Source: Chamaecrista fasciculata (Eukaryota > Streptophyta > Magnoliopsida > Fabales > Fabaceae). Taken from it: a DNA stretch of 64,000 bases. Below, one piece after another: positions 1 to 11,890 of the stretch; the first letter of the stretch is position 1; every line of letters begins with the position of its first letter. The DNA lies in NCBI GenBank assembly GCA_003254925.1, contig QANZ01047971.1, positions 124,001 through 188,000 on the forward strand, written 5' to 3'. Under the pieces are notes generated by a model. That model searched no databases and was not told where the DNA came from. It saw only the letters and a program-made list of their open reading frames with translations. Made by a program: the position numbers and the translations under genes.

Positions 1-878
1 GTGCCACTGCATAATCCGCAGGCGGACGCCTGAAAGCATCGACCACTAGATGGTCGTGCCAATCATAAGTACCCGTAGAGTACAAGGCTTGGATAGAGGC
101 CACACCAGAAAACCGCCCCCCGTTTGGGTTCGAAGGCAAGTAAGGGAACGGAGCCTCCCCCTTCTCATCCACCCTCCGCTCGTCGAACATATTCAACCGA
201 GGATTCAGCGACCCAACACCATCAGGATGGTTGTGCTTGATCAAAAGAGCTAGCTCTTGCTCAGTATAATGTATGAACATCCCCAGATCCGCGGGCCCGC
301 TTGTGCGCGCCTTTTTTGCACGCGGACCCTCCTTTGATGCACCCCCCACCTGGCCCTTTCCCTTGGCATCACCCTTTTTACCCTTACCTGACGAGGAAGC
401 CTCAGCCCTGACCACATTTCCCGCCAGCCTCATCCCACCGAGTGCCAGCATCGGTGGACCCGCCCCTTCTCTTTGCCTAGCTCACCGACGCCTGTCCGCC
501 TAGCGGCCCGACCACCGCGCCACTAGAATGTGTTGGAGCACGGGACGACGTCGGCCCATAAGTCCTCTGCCCAGCACCGGGCGCCATTGGAGGAACAGGA
601 GGAGCCCTCACCCGAGTAGGTGCAGTGGCTTCTACCGGTGCTTGCTCGCCCGCTGGCTCAACTTGAGCCACCGCAGCTGAACCCCCGGCCCCTTGTTCGG
701 TCGGCCTCTTCTTCGATCCGGTCAAAGCTGCAAAACAAACAACAAACACAATGGTCATAAACCGTTCAAGCGCCCATAACTTTGTATCAATCAAAGGAGT
801 AAAACAACATATTACATAATTGCACATAGTGCCGGTAAAACGAGCTAAGGAGCCTATCCGCTCGCCGCTCCTCTTCAC
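1..878 (-). other. Antisense open reading segments of the Tat-like element
   Basis: Two open segments lie on the minus strand: about 451 down to the window edge, and 878 to 477. The first has basic stretches (Gly/Lys-rich, then Lys-Lys-Ala-Arg) followed by a compact region with FIHYTEQELALLIKHNHPDG. The second is Ala/Pro/Gly-rich. I recognise no catalytic domain. Antisense genes in Tat elements are known and some are spliced; whether this one is expressed cannot be told. Confidence 0.5.
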
Positions 879-2125
879 TAAGATGCCCTCTCTTGATCGG
901 GCTCACTCCCGTCTTAGCATCCGACCACCCTACAGGGAATAGAGGGCGATCGTCCTCCTCCCTTACCCACCAAGGGCGCCCAAACCCATTCTATACAATG
1001 GGGATAAGGGATTAAGATGTACCTGTAGCCATGGTGCGCATGATGTTGATAGATGCACTTGAACGATGATTGTGGCGCGCGCCTAAATACTCAGCAACCG
1101 TTCACTCTACACCTGCAAGCAGGGACACAAGTGTAAGTACACAGCAGAACATTGCCCGCTACACCCAAACAACATTCCCGTACAACCCGGGCGCACATCC
1201 TGATCATCCCTCAACATGAGGCGACCGGCCCCGTTTACCTACTCCCTGGCCATAACCCAGAAACTCATTGAAACTCATGACCTTGATGAACACAAGCCCA
1301 GCGTATGGCGGTCACAAAAACCCAGAAACTCTTGGAAACTCATGCACATCCATGAACACAAGCCCAACAAACCCAGAAACAACGCACTCACCAAGTGCAA
1401 ACCCAAAAATGCAAATGAAGATTCGTAGAATACAGGCACGCATATGCCAAACAAAATACCCAATCTCAGAAAGAAATTTTCTTTTTTCGAGCTCTAGCCC
1501 CCAAACACAGTGAAACCCACCCGATGACACAAACCAGATGTCTCCCTCACAGAAACCCTCTCAACCAAAATGCATTACGAAATCGCAGAATCGCAAAGAA
1601 AACTTACCAAGAAGTGATGTACTCGCAACGATTCTCAACCACGGTCTCTGCAATTTGAATCTCGCGACGGTTAAGCGACTCAAGCACTCTTGCTCGTCGG
1701 TTTTCTCCTTTCTCTCTCCTGGGTTCTTGAATGAACGTTACAACAATGTAAATAAGGGAAACGTGTCATTTCGGCCTTAAATACCCTCACTTGCGCGGCA
1801 AACGAGGCAGACGAAGAGTTTTTGCTTTTTCAAATTTTTGGCCCCCCGGGTAGCGACACGTGTCTATTACAAGACAACGCTACCTACCACATGGCCGCCC
1901 GCCACGACGGCCGTTGACTTTCCTTGTGCGCTCATTGTGCGCCCGCCATTTAAACAGTGCTTTCTTTTGCGCGGGAGGCAAGCACTCCTGTATACTTTGG
2001 GCGTACGCCTGAAGCTCCTGCATGACTGGGGCATTGGTTCCATAACATGCTTCAAGCCTGCCACCCTGCGCGCCTCAGGAGCTTTGTACGACGAACGCGC
2101 TCGTAGACTTCTTTAAGGAGGGACT

Positions 2126-2735
2126 TGTGATATATCACTATTTGGGCGTACGCCTAGTAGGCCTTCGCTCCAGGCCTCCTCTCTCCTCCAAACCCTTCAA
2201 GGCACACTCGGACCAGTCGAAATGCCCCTCTGCACATTTAGGGGCGGTCGTGATCCATCTAGAATCATGGCGTGCGCCCCCGGATGGACACGCAGTCACC
2301 CACGATTGCCTTGCTCCGCAATCTTCGCTGGTGGAGATCGCGGGCTACGGACTTAGTCATACTCACATTCTCCAGCCTGCTAGCTCCCGCCCAGTTACGC
2401 AACACGCAATCACCCACGATTGCCTTGCTCCGCAAATCTCGGTCTCCACCAATCGCGCTGGTGGAGATCGTTTCTGACTTCGTGGTGCGCCCCGCGCGCT
2501 GGCCACCACTCTCGTCCTGCCCTATAAATAGAGCTCAACCCCCCAGACAAAGGTTAGGCATTTCTTACTCACCAGAATTCTCTTGCTCTCACATCTCTCA
2601 TATTCTAACTTGAGCGTCGGAGTATTCTTCGCAGGGCCCCCTGTGAAGTTCTTGTAGGTACTTGGACACTCGAACTTGCTCTTGCAGCCCACACTTGTTG
2701 AACTAGGTAAGCCTGCCCTTTTTTCTAGTTTATCA
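2126..2735 (+). repeat. 3' LTR of the Tat-like element
   Basis: The segment starts TGTGATATATCA and ends GTTTATCA, so the ends are roughly inverted. A TATA box (TATAAATA) lies at 2,523-2,530. About 80 bases downstream is TTGAGCGTCGGAGT, a string I associate with the R/U5 region of plant gypsy LTRs. AT-rich DNA begins right after the proposed end. The exact 5' border could be 2,126 or 2,128. The partner LTR is outside the window, so age cannot be estimated. Confidence 0.6.
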
Positions 2736-4017
2736 GGACCAATGAGTGAAACTGTTAAAAAAGATATATGACCAAAATTGCCAAAAAAAAAAAAAAGTTT
2801 AAGATTTAAAGTGCAACCTATCTCAAAGATAAAGGACTAAAATTGCCCTTTAATTTAAATAGTTTAGGTTAATTCACTTAATTTGTGAATAAGCCCACTT
2901 AATTCGTTTATTAAACAAACCCTCTTAATAAAAATTTAACTATCATTACATATATTAATAATTGAAAATGTTTTATTTGAAAAAAGATAAAATACAATTA
3001 TATAAATACTCTTGTTGAAAATGTTATATCTCTTTTTATTTCCTTCATTTAATTTGATGCCTTTATTTGAGTTTTACACTTCTACTATTTTGTTGAGCGT
3101 GAGATACGAGTTATTTACTTTTATAAAGGTAGAAATGGTGGTTGGGATATAAAAAAGAAAACAAATAAATGGTAGTTAAGAAGAGTTATTTTTATAGTTG
3201 AACCTAAAACTTAAAGGAGTTCGTTGACTCTTATATTTTATTATTATCTTAATAATTAATTTTAATGATATAATATTTGTGGCTTGTATTTAAATTATTA
3301 TAGAAAAATCTTTTTATGTGAATCCATATAATTATTTTTTTAATGAGTTTATATTTTATAAAATTTAACTATCATTACTTCATGAATCAGATAACTATCA
3401 TTAAAATTTAACTATCATTACTTCATGAATCAGATAACGGATGAAAAAGAAAAAAAAAATATTAAATATTTAATCCGCAAACTTTATCTAAGTTCATAAT
3501 CATTTTTTTAATGAGTTTATATTTTATAAATATTTAAATTTTGATCAGTATAATACTAAAACTTGTGACAATACTATTTATATAAAATATTGTTAAAAAA
3601 ACTAAAGGTAATATACACTAATGTTATTAGTATTATTGAAGACAGTCTCGTAATTTGAATATTAATACATTAAATTTTTACATTGTAATCTTTTTATTTA
3701 ATTAATTCTAAATGAATATAGTTATTGTAACCATCAAAGAAAAAAGTTTACATATTTACAGAAAATAAGAATTTATTTTTAAAACAATTATAATGATTAA
3801 ATTAAGATTTAGAACAAATTATAAGAATTAAATATTTTTTTAATTAAAAAAGTTGTTATAACATGCTTATGTTTACCAACAAATATCAAAAAGAAAAGTG
3901 GTTAATCAAAAACAAAAAGAAAAGTGGTCCCCCAGCGACACACCATTTGCTCATGAGCCAACAGAATACTGTACCTATAATAAATAGTATAAAATAATAA
4001 TTTGGTCCTTAGAATAA
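2736..4017. other. AT-rich intergenic DNA
   Basis: No gene is visible. It holds homopolymer runs and a small tandem duplication (3,360-3,438, period 43 bases, about 1.8 copies). Confidence 0.7.
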
Positions 4018-4294
4018 TGAGTAAACTACCAAATTGGTCCCTAGATTATTGGCTCGCTGACAGATTGGTCCCCGAATTTAGGAAATTGACAAATAGGTCC
4101 CCGAATTTTTCTAACGAGTCAAATAGGTCCCCAAATAGCATGCACAGAAGGACCTATTTGACAAATGTTAAGAAAATTCGGGGACCTATTTGACTCGTTA
4201 GAAAAATTCAGGGACCTATTTGTCAATTTCCTAAATTTGGGGACCAATCTGTCAGCGAGTCAATAATCCAGGGAGCAATTTAATAGTTTACTCA
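4018..4294. mobile_element. 277-bp foldback MITE
   Basis: The two halves are near-perfect inverted copies meeting around 4,145. Ends are TGAGTAAAC and GTTTACTCA. The arms carry repeated 'ggtcccc' blocks. I could not define a clean target-site duplication (TAA on the left, TTA on the right), so the superfamily is open. Confidence 0.7.
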
Positions 4295-4988
4295 TTAATG
4301 AATTAACAATTTGACCTCTAAAAGATTAAAATAAATAGTTTACTCTATGAAATAACTAAATGATATACTTTTTTTCAAAAAATAAAACTAAATGATATAC
4401 TCATTACTTCATTAGTCTCTAAAATAACTAAGTAATATACTCATTAGTCTATAAAAAGAATTAAAAAGTATATTATTTGGTTATTTCAATTTCCAAAGAC
4501 TAAACTACCTATTTCAATATTTTAGGGATCAATTTGTCAACTTGGTGATTTTTTAAATACAGAATTATCAATTTACTAAAAAATACTAAATTTACCCAAA
4601 TTAGGAACTATAAAATTAATTAAAGTGCTAACAAATTTTGAATAAAAAGTTTCGGGGGAATATTGGAGTACCCTCCTCACAAGTCATATCTTTCTTTGTC
4701 TTCATTTGAAAATTGTTTTATTTAAATCTTTTAAAGTGTAGTCTTAAAAAATAAACAAAAACTAAATAAGTAAGGTCTTTAAAATCTTTTATCCAAAAAT
4801 GATGCGATAGATTGAGAAAGATTGTGATATGACTATGCTCGCGTGACTAATGTCCAAAGCTCCTGTCTGTGCGAGCCATACTGAAATAGAATCTGAAATA
4901 GAAATGAGATTCTGATTCTATTTCGAGTTAATTTCGAAAGTTAAATTTTTTTATAATTTATGTGTCAATTATAATTTATTGTTTTATT

Positions 4989-5384
4989 GGCTTAAGTGCA
5001 CTTTTGGTCCTCCAACTTTCGCAAATGTCTCAATTTGGTCCCTTAACTTTTTTTTGTTGCAATTTTGGTCCCCTAACTTTTGAAAATGTCTCAATTTGGT
5101 CCCGTAACTTTTTTGTTGCAATTTTGATCCCCTAACTTTTGAAAACGTCTCACCATTGGTCCCAAGTTAGGGGACCAAAATTGAGATTTTTGCGAAAGTT
5201 AGGGGACCAACGGTGAGACGTTTTCAAAAGTTAGGGGACCAAATTAGCAACAAAAAAAGTTAGGGGATCAAATTTAGACCTTTGCGAAATTTACGGGACC
5301 AAAATTGCAACAAAAAAAGTTAGGGGACCAAATTGAAACCTTTGCAAAAGTTAAAGAACCAAAAGTGCACTCAAGTCTCGAGCC
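4989..5384. mobile_element. 396-bp foldback element, MULE-type
   Basis: An inverted repeat runs the whole length, made of reiterated 'ttggtcccctaactttt' blocks. Termini are GGCTTAAGTGCAC and the complementary GTGCACTCAAGTCTCGAGCC. It is flanked by identical 10-bp direct repeats TTGTTTTATT (4,979-4,988 and 5,385-5,394), the size Mutator-like elements make. No coding capacity; non-autonomous. Confidence 0.8.
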
Positions 5385-5657
5385 TTGTTTTATTTAGGTA
5401 TAGTCTTTTTTTTTTTTTTGGTCTGAATATTTAGGTATAGTTTATGTAACTTGTTGTATGTACATACTATATTAGGTGGTATAATTATAACTATAGATGC
5501 AATTCAATTGTATTAAATAATGAAGAGATAATTTGTTCAAAAGGTAAACTTTATATTTTAAAAAAAAAAATAAAATTTGAAGTATGTAAATTTATGGTAT
5601 TGTCTAAAATAAAAAATAACTTTTTATTATAAAGAGTTGTGATCAAGAAATAAATAA

Positions 5658-6844
5658 GGCAAAACACCCTTTCATGCCCCTAACGTTTGCAGTGATTTTC
5701 AGTTATGCCCCTAACGTTTCATTTTGTTCAGGCATGCCCTCAATGTGCAACCAACGTTTCAATTATGCCCTCAATTTTGACTCAATGCACATGTGGCAAT
5801 TTTTTTTGCTTATGTGTCTTTTTTTTGTCTGACTTGATTACGTGGCGTCATGACTAAGCATTCTTATTTTTTTTTTCCACCTTGGCATGATGACTGGATT
5901 TACAATTTTGAACATAAAAATTGAGTAAACTAGCAAATCAGTCCCTGGATTTACATTTTTCATCATCTTCATTCATTTTAGTCCCAAATTCTCAAAATAA
6001 AATTGTAAAGTGTCCCAAAACTCTTCCAAACATTCCAATTTAGTCCTTAAAAATATTAAAAACCCTAAAACCCTAAACGCTAAACCCCAAACTCTAAACC
6101 CTAAACCCTAAACCCCTAAACCCTAAATCCCTAAAACTTATTTTTTTTTTAATCTTCATCTGCATCTTCATAATTTAACATAAATCCCTAATTTCTTTTT
6201 TAATTCCTAAACCCCCTAAAAAATTTTTTAATCTTCATCATTCATCATCTTCATCTTCTCCCCCTAAAAAATTTTTTAATTCCTAAACCCTAAAAAATTT
6301 TTCATCATCTTCATCATCTTAATCTTCATCATTCATCATTCAAATTAGATTTTTTAGGGTTTAGGGTTTTAGGGTTTAGAATTTTAGAGTTTAGGGTTTA
6401 TGGTTTATAGTTTTAAGGTTTAGAGTTTAGGTTTTAGGGTTTTTAATACTTTTAAGGACTAAATTGAAATGTTTGGAAGTGTTTTGGGACACTTTACAAT
6501 TTTATTTTGAGAATTTGGGACTAAAATGAATGAAGATGATGAAAAATGTAAATCCAGGGACTGATTTGCTAGTTTACTCAATTTTTATGTTCAAAAATGT
6601 AAATCCAGTCATCATGCCAAGGTCGAAAAAAAAATAAGAACGCCCAGTTATGATGCCACGTAATCAAGTCAGACAAAAAAAATGACACATAAGCAAAAAA
6701 AATTGCCACATGTGCATTGAGTCAAAATTGAGGGCATAATTGAAACGTTGGTTGCACATTGAGGGCATGCCTGAACAAAATGAAACATTAAGAGCATAAC
6801 TGAAAATCACTGCAAACGTTAGGGGTATGAAAGGATGTTTTGCC
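5658..6844. mobile_element. 1,187-bp foldback MULE with telomere-like core
   Basis: Arms of about 500 bp are inverted copies of each other. Termini are GGCAAAACA and TGTTTTGCC. Exact 9-bp duplications AATAAATAA flank it (5,649-5,657 and 6,845-6,853). Near the centre the left arm has degenerate CCCTAAA units (about 6,058-6,140) and the right arm the complementary TTTAGGG units (about 6,345-6,445). No protein-coding content. Confidence 0.82.
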
Positions 6845-7572
6845 AATAAATAATTATCTTAAAATAAGGATCTATTTACAAAAATATTTTTTAAAGATTA
6901 AAAATTTAATTACATTACTTATCTTCTTTATGTAAGTAAGCTTTCTAAAGTGTATACTATATCTATCAAATGTCAAGATAACACAGCAATGTATAAACAA
7001 TTAACAACTTTTATGAACTTTGAAAAAAATTAAATTGTGTAGTACTTAACCATCATAACAAACAAATAGTTGTTACTCTCACAGTTAGTATGATTATTAC
7101 AATATGAGAATAATAATTTATAATTAGATTAAAATTATTAAAATATTAATTTTACTTGATAGAATAATTGGTTGATATTACTAAGGCCCAGTTCGTTTCC
7201 GTTTTGATTATAATCTGTTTTGATTATAATCAAAATAAACACGTTCGTTTACGTGATTATAATCATGATTCTTAAATAATCAAACACACTCAATTACACT
7301 TATACCCCTATATGTAAACCTATAATTACCTATACTCTAATACATTCAATCCCCAATCACAAAGGGCAAAATAGTCATTTACTTTAAAATTGGGTCAGTT
7401 TGTAAATATTCATTTTTGTGTTTGGGCTAGTTTGTAATTATTCATTTTTGTGTTGGGCTAAACTGTTATTTTGCCAAAATAATTTATTATTGAAATTAAT
7501 TATCTCTCCCATCTTCTTCCTCCCTCTCTGAATCTGCAAATCCACCGCCAAAATCTCTCCCATCTTCTTCCT

Positions 7573-7758
7573 CCCTCCACCATCGCCGTCATCGACTCAT
7601 CGTTCTCCGACAAAAGCTTTGCCGAAGTGACCCAAAACCGGCACCATCGCAGTCCGAGCACCTCGGGTGGCGGCAACAGCCTCTCATTCAACGACTCTTC
7701 CACCGCCGACGTCGTCCTCCGCCTCTTCGTCGATACCGCCTCTTCGATCGACTCTTGA
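7573..7758 (+). pseudogene. Captured gene fragment, possibly BTB/POZ N-terminus
   Basis: A 61-codon frame is open here and stops at 7,756-7,758. It ends with FNDSSTADVVLRLF, which resembles the region just before the BTB fold in a group of plant BTB/POZ proteins, and is preceded by DSSFSDKSFAEVTQNR. GC content is far above the surroundings, as expected for captured exon DNA. The BTB fold itself is absent. The family call is from memory. Confidence 0.35.
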
Positions 7759-8041
7759 AACCTGTGAAACCTTTATGTTTGAATATATGGATTTAAATGG
7801 TTCACCCAGATATATAAGCTAAATTTGACAATTTTTTATTGCAATGCGAAATTAGTTTCAAAGTACTAACAGATTCTCTGAACTCTGGAAGTGAGGGGGT
7901 TTAACTTTCGATTATCGGAATCCAAATTACTGCTCCTGTATCTATCGCCATAGCTAATAGATTCAAATTTACAAATCCTCAGGTGCACGACGAGAGAGAG
8001 GGAGAGTGACGAGAGATGAGAGAGGGAGAGTGACGAGAGAG

Positions 8042-8046
<5 letters not shown>

Positions 8047-8083
<37 letters not shown>
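8047..8083. repeat. (GA)n microsatellite
   Basis: An uninterrupted GA dinucleotide run, preceded by degenerate GAGAGA/TGACGAGAGA repeats from about 7,990. Confidence 0.95.
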
Positions 8084-8088
<5 letters not shown>

Positions 8089-8155
8089 TTGAAGAAAATT
8101 GGAGAAATTTTTCGGGTCCGCCAGCTTCAACCTTTTCTCTCTCATCTAATGCGAA

Positions 8156-8241
8156 TCGGTGCACCGATTTGCTTATTCGGTGCACCGATTTGCTTATTCG
8201 GTGCACCGATTTCGTAGGCAAAAAATGAAACGGTGCACCGA
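8156..8241. repeat. Tandem 12-bp palindrome array
   Basis: The perfect palindrome TCGGTGCACCGA occurs at 8,156-8,167, 8,177-8,188 and 8,198-8,209, exactly 21 bp apart. A fourth copy with a 10-bp core is at 8,230-8,241. Confidence 0.9.
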
Positions 8242-8598
8242 TTCGGAAAAACATCCCCCAACCAACTCACAAAAATAATCAAGATTTCACGTTTTTCAAG
8301 GCAAACAGTAACATTTTTGTTTTTTTTCACAACAACAATCACATCCAAACACACTTTTATTATAATCAAATCACACCTTACTTTTTCTAACTTTTTCTTC
8401 CATTTATACCCCTATACAATTTATCAATTTCCTTACTTTTTATCCACCTACCACAATCATTACATACCCATTTTAATAATTTCACACAAATAATCAACAA
8501 TCATCCAAACACCACTACAAAAATAAACAAATTTGATTATAATCAAAACATGATTATAATCAAAACAAATTCTAAAAAAAACGGAAACGAACTGACCC

Positions 8599-9512
8599 TT
8601 AATACTGTCATAATAGGTTAGACCTTTTCAAATAATTTAGGATCATACCGTAAAAATTAGTTAATTTTTTTATTAGGGCTTTCTTAGTGCGACTTTAATT
8701 AAAGCAAGGCCAAATAAGGTTATAATTGGGCTTTATTAAGGCCAGCCCTAATTATTTATTTTTCTTAAAAATCATTTAAATTATATTAATTTAAGATTTT
8801 TTTTTTAATATTTTATATACGTTTTAAATGTAATTTGTAGTTTTGATTTCATATTTTCATTGCATTCGTACTTGAACGAGAAAAATATGACTGAATTCAT
8901 GAAACAAGCGGCTTGTTTTCGGGTCCAAGGTCAAGCCTAATTTGTTCTCGTTTGTCAAGGACTTCAATTGGGTAAAAAATGAACTCTTCAAATTTAACTT
9001 GTAGCTTTGATTTCATCGCATTCGAATTTGAAATGAAAATGATATGACCACATTCAATAGGTAGAGACCAATTATTATACTTTTAGGAAGCATTAAGGTT
9101 TAAAACAGAAGAAAAAGAACTATAGAAAATGGAAAAAAATTATTAGGTACCAAAACGAAACTTAAGATAAACATTAGGGACCAAAATAAGTTTTTGGCCT
9201 ATTAAAATATAGGGCAAATTACACAAAAGAACCTACAATTTCGATTATTTGTACAATGGGAACCTATAATTAAAAAAAAAATTTAATAAAGTGATTTGTT
9301 ATTAGCTCTATTGACATTGGAGACTTGTGCTTTAATTTAGTAAAATGTTAACAATTTTTTTGTTACATGCTAGTCATATGTTTTTATCAATTTCTTTTAT
9401 TTTTTTTTTTAATTTCTTTCTCGATCTTTGAGAGTATATAGCCATATATATCTTTAGTTACCTGTTCAAGTCGCACATATGATATGGTGTTTGAAAAATC
9501 CTGGAACAAGCT

Positions 9513-9548
<36 letters not shown>

Positions 9549-10379
9549 CACAAAATAACATCTTAAAAAGAAAACTATCGACTTCAAAAGTAAGATTGTT
9601 AACAATTTTATAATTTTCTTTTAATAAATAATGATTAACCCACTATATTTAAGAGCATGCAAACTGTGTTTTTTTTTTAAATAAATTAAAACCCCATGTA
9701 TTTCTTCTTTCTTACATTTTGGTTCTATTATAGAGAAAAACGTCCTTAATACAAAAAATTTAAACTTTTAGGAGTTAAAAATCAATTTTATCTTTTTTTT
9801 TAACGGAAAAGTGGATGGAAACTGTTAAAGGGACCATCTTTATCAAATTTTGCATAACTGGGGGACTAATATGGAACGAAAAGTAACTGAGGGACCAATT
9901 TGGAACACTGAGCATAATTGGGGGACCAAAATAGGACTTTGGCCATTATATTTTCTTACTTTTAAGTTTCAACATTTTTTTAGATTAGTTTAATTAGTTT
10001 AATTGTTTTCTTCCACTCATAATTTAGGTCACTACTCTCGTTTGGTAGTTAATCATTTCACATTGAAAATTCTGACTCTATCTAGCTTCTTTATTGTTAC
10101 TAATTACTATCATCAACATCTCAAAGTCTACAATCCCTATAACTTAAAACAGTGGTAATACAAAGTGACGCATTAACAGAGTCATTAAAAATTACTAAAT
10201 AACACATTCGTAATAATTAGGTGTGGAGTAGGTTAGTAATTACAGTATCGCCAATAATAATGACAATAATAATAATAATAAAATGAAAACTTTAACAACA
10301 ATAATTTGTCTAAGGATCATAGCCATGAGCTATGTTCAATATGCATGCCACTACACAGCCTACGAACCTTTATCACGTA
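8599..10379. other. AT-rich intergenic DNA
   Basis: No gene is seen. It contains a (TA)n run at about 9,513-9,546 and isolated fragments of the 'gggaccaaa' repeat type (9,175-9,260 and 9,820-9,955) without paired ends. Confidence 0.7.
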
Positions 10380-10598
10380 TAGGGGTGTTCAGCGGTTCGG
10401 GCCAACCCGCCAACCCGCAAAAACCAACCCAACCCGCAAGTTTGGGTTGGTTTGGTTTGGGCTGGCGGGTTGGTTTGGTTTGAAAATTCCTAGCCCGCAG
10501 TGGTTTGGGTTGGGCTGCGGGTTTCAGAATTCTGAGCCCGCTCAACCCAACCCAACCCGCCAACCCGCCACTTATGTATTTTTTATTTTTTTNCCCTA
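10380..10598. mobile_element. 219-bp hAT-type MITE
   Basis: It begins TAGGGGTGTTCA, ends CCCTA and is flanked by identical 8-bp duplications ATCACGTA (10,372-10,379 and 10,599-10,606), the hAT size. The interior alternates 'aacccgcc' and 'ggttggtttg' blocks that fold back. One base (10,593) is unresolved. Confidence 0.8.
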
Positions 10599-10606
10599 AT
10601 CACGTA

Positions 10607-11615
10607 GCCTCTTCAATACTGTTTTTTGAGAACAAAATTTATGTTATTCTTCAAAATTTCTATTTAAATCCCATAAATAATTAATTTTTTACATTTCATC
10701 GCTATATTATTAATTTATTTTTAAAAAATATTATGTATGTTTTAGAAAAACAAATATTAATGGGAAAACAAACTGTTTGGTCCCTGAAGACTGAATTTAT
10801 ACATAGTCAATCAATAATCAAATATACTACTCAATCCTTAAATTGTTATAATTGTTAATGATTTGATCCCTGAGCCAAATTCAAGGACAAAAAAAAATAC
10901 AAATTTAAGGATCAAACAGTATAAATTTAATACAAGTTTAGAGGACAAAAAAATAAAAATAGTTCAAATTCAAAAATCAAATAGTATTAATTTAATACAA
11001 ATTCTGAGATAAAAAATATAAAATTAATTCAAATTTAGGGATAAATAGTATTAATTTAGTATAAACATAATAATAAAAAATATAAAATTAGTTCAAATTC
11101 AAAGATCAAATATATATTTAATACTTGAAAAATTTAAAAAATAAAATTATATATTTTAATTATTCAGTGCATATCAAATAATAAATTTTTCCAATATTAA
11201 TCATTAGACATTTTACTGATCTGACAAATTGAAATTTCGATGGGTTTAGGTATTACTATTTACTAGTACCATCCATATATCATCCATAGACCATACTATC
11301 TCATCATTTTCAATCATTATTTTGACGAATAAATTCCTTGGACTTTCCTTGACTTCTTTCCTTTGAAGTTAGATCAATTTAGTGGAATTTTTTCAGAAGT
11401 GCACTGTTAAATAAATTGAACATGTATTTAGTTTATGGTCTCATCGATTCTATGGTTAAGTTGGAATTTGGATATATAAATATTTGTTATTAATTATTTG
11501 ATCGAAAGTTTAAATTTGTATTAATATATTAATCTTTAAGTTCATATTGGTTTTAAATATTTTATAAGTTTAATATTAGTTTTAAATATTTTTATTTAGT
11601 TTTATTTTGACTCCA
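10607..11615. other. AT-rich intergenic DNA
   Basis: Nothing recognisable beyond simple 'aaattcaaggatcaaa' type degenerate repeats. Confidence 0.6.
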
Positions 11616-11624
11616 AATTATTAA

Positions 11625-11890
11625 GGGTAAATTACAAAATAGGGTCCTGTAGTTTGGCCATGTTTCAGATTGGGTACATGTGGTTTTAAAAGTTTCAAAT
11701 CGGGGCCTGAGGTTATCTCCGTTTGCAAAATAAGGTCTAAGGGGTTTTGGCCGTCCAAATTAACGGTGCACGTGATAATCACGTGCACCCAAACGCTTGC
11801 CTTCCAACACCCGAACCATTCCTTCATTCTTCGCATCTTCATCTTCATTCTCTCTTCCCCACCTTCACGGCTCGCGATTTGATCCTCCAC
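11625..11890. repeat. Left terminal inverted repeat of the MULE
   Basis: It pairs with 18,323-18,603 in inverted orientation. It includes CACGTGATAATCACGTG, itself a palindrome. As in MuDR, it probably acts as promoter for the inward-reading transposase gene. Confidence 0.9.

Larger units (their letters stand above)
1..2735 (+). mobile_element. 3' part of a Tat-like Ty3/gypsy LTR retrotransposon (fossil)
   Basis: The first 2.7 kb is much richer in GC than the following DNA, and the change is abrupt near 2,735. The right end looks like an LTR (2,126-2,735) preceded by a purine-rich tract at about 2,114-2,123. To its left, 1-880 has long open stretches on the opposite strand. An antisense reading frame between pol and the 3' LTR is known from Tat-lineage elements such as Grande and Retand, so I infer that lineage. 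No gag, protease or reverse transcriptase is visible; they would lie left of the window. The internal stretch 1,041-2,113 holds nothing I recognise. Treated as a fossil; wholeness cannot be judged because the window edge cuts it. Confidence 0.65.
7185..8598. mobile_element. Terminal-inverted-repeat element carrying a gene-like insert
   Basis: The ends match as inverted repeats: CCAGTTCGTTTCCGTTTT on the left and the complement of AAACGGAAACGAACTGACC on the right. They are followed by reiterated TTTGATTATAATCA palindromes. The interior is GC-richer and includes a gene-like fragment (7,573-7,758), a (GA)n tract and a palindromic tandem repeat. Flanking duplications are unclear (ATTACT left, AATACT right), so hAT and Harbinger both remain possible. 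Confidence 0.65.

Noticed and set aside
2127-2613. Overlapping frames of 113-116 codons
   Set aside because: They lie in the LTR and contain an internal repeated word ('acccacgattgccttgctccgc'); no protein motif.
8142-8493. Open frames around the palindrome array and the TIR of the 7.2-8.6 kb element
   Set aside because: They are low-complexity translations of repeats and AT-rich terminal DNA.
10283-10599. Open frames rich in Pro, Gln and Trp
   Set aside because: They are translations of the 'aacccgcc/ggttggttt' repeats of the hAT MITE.
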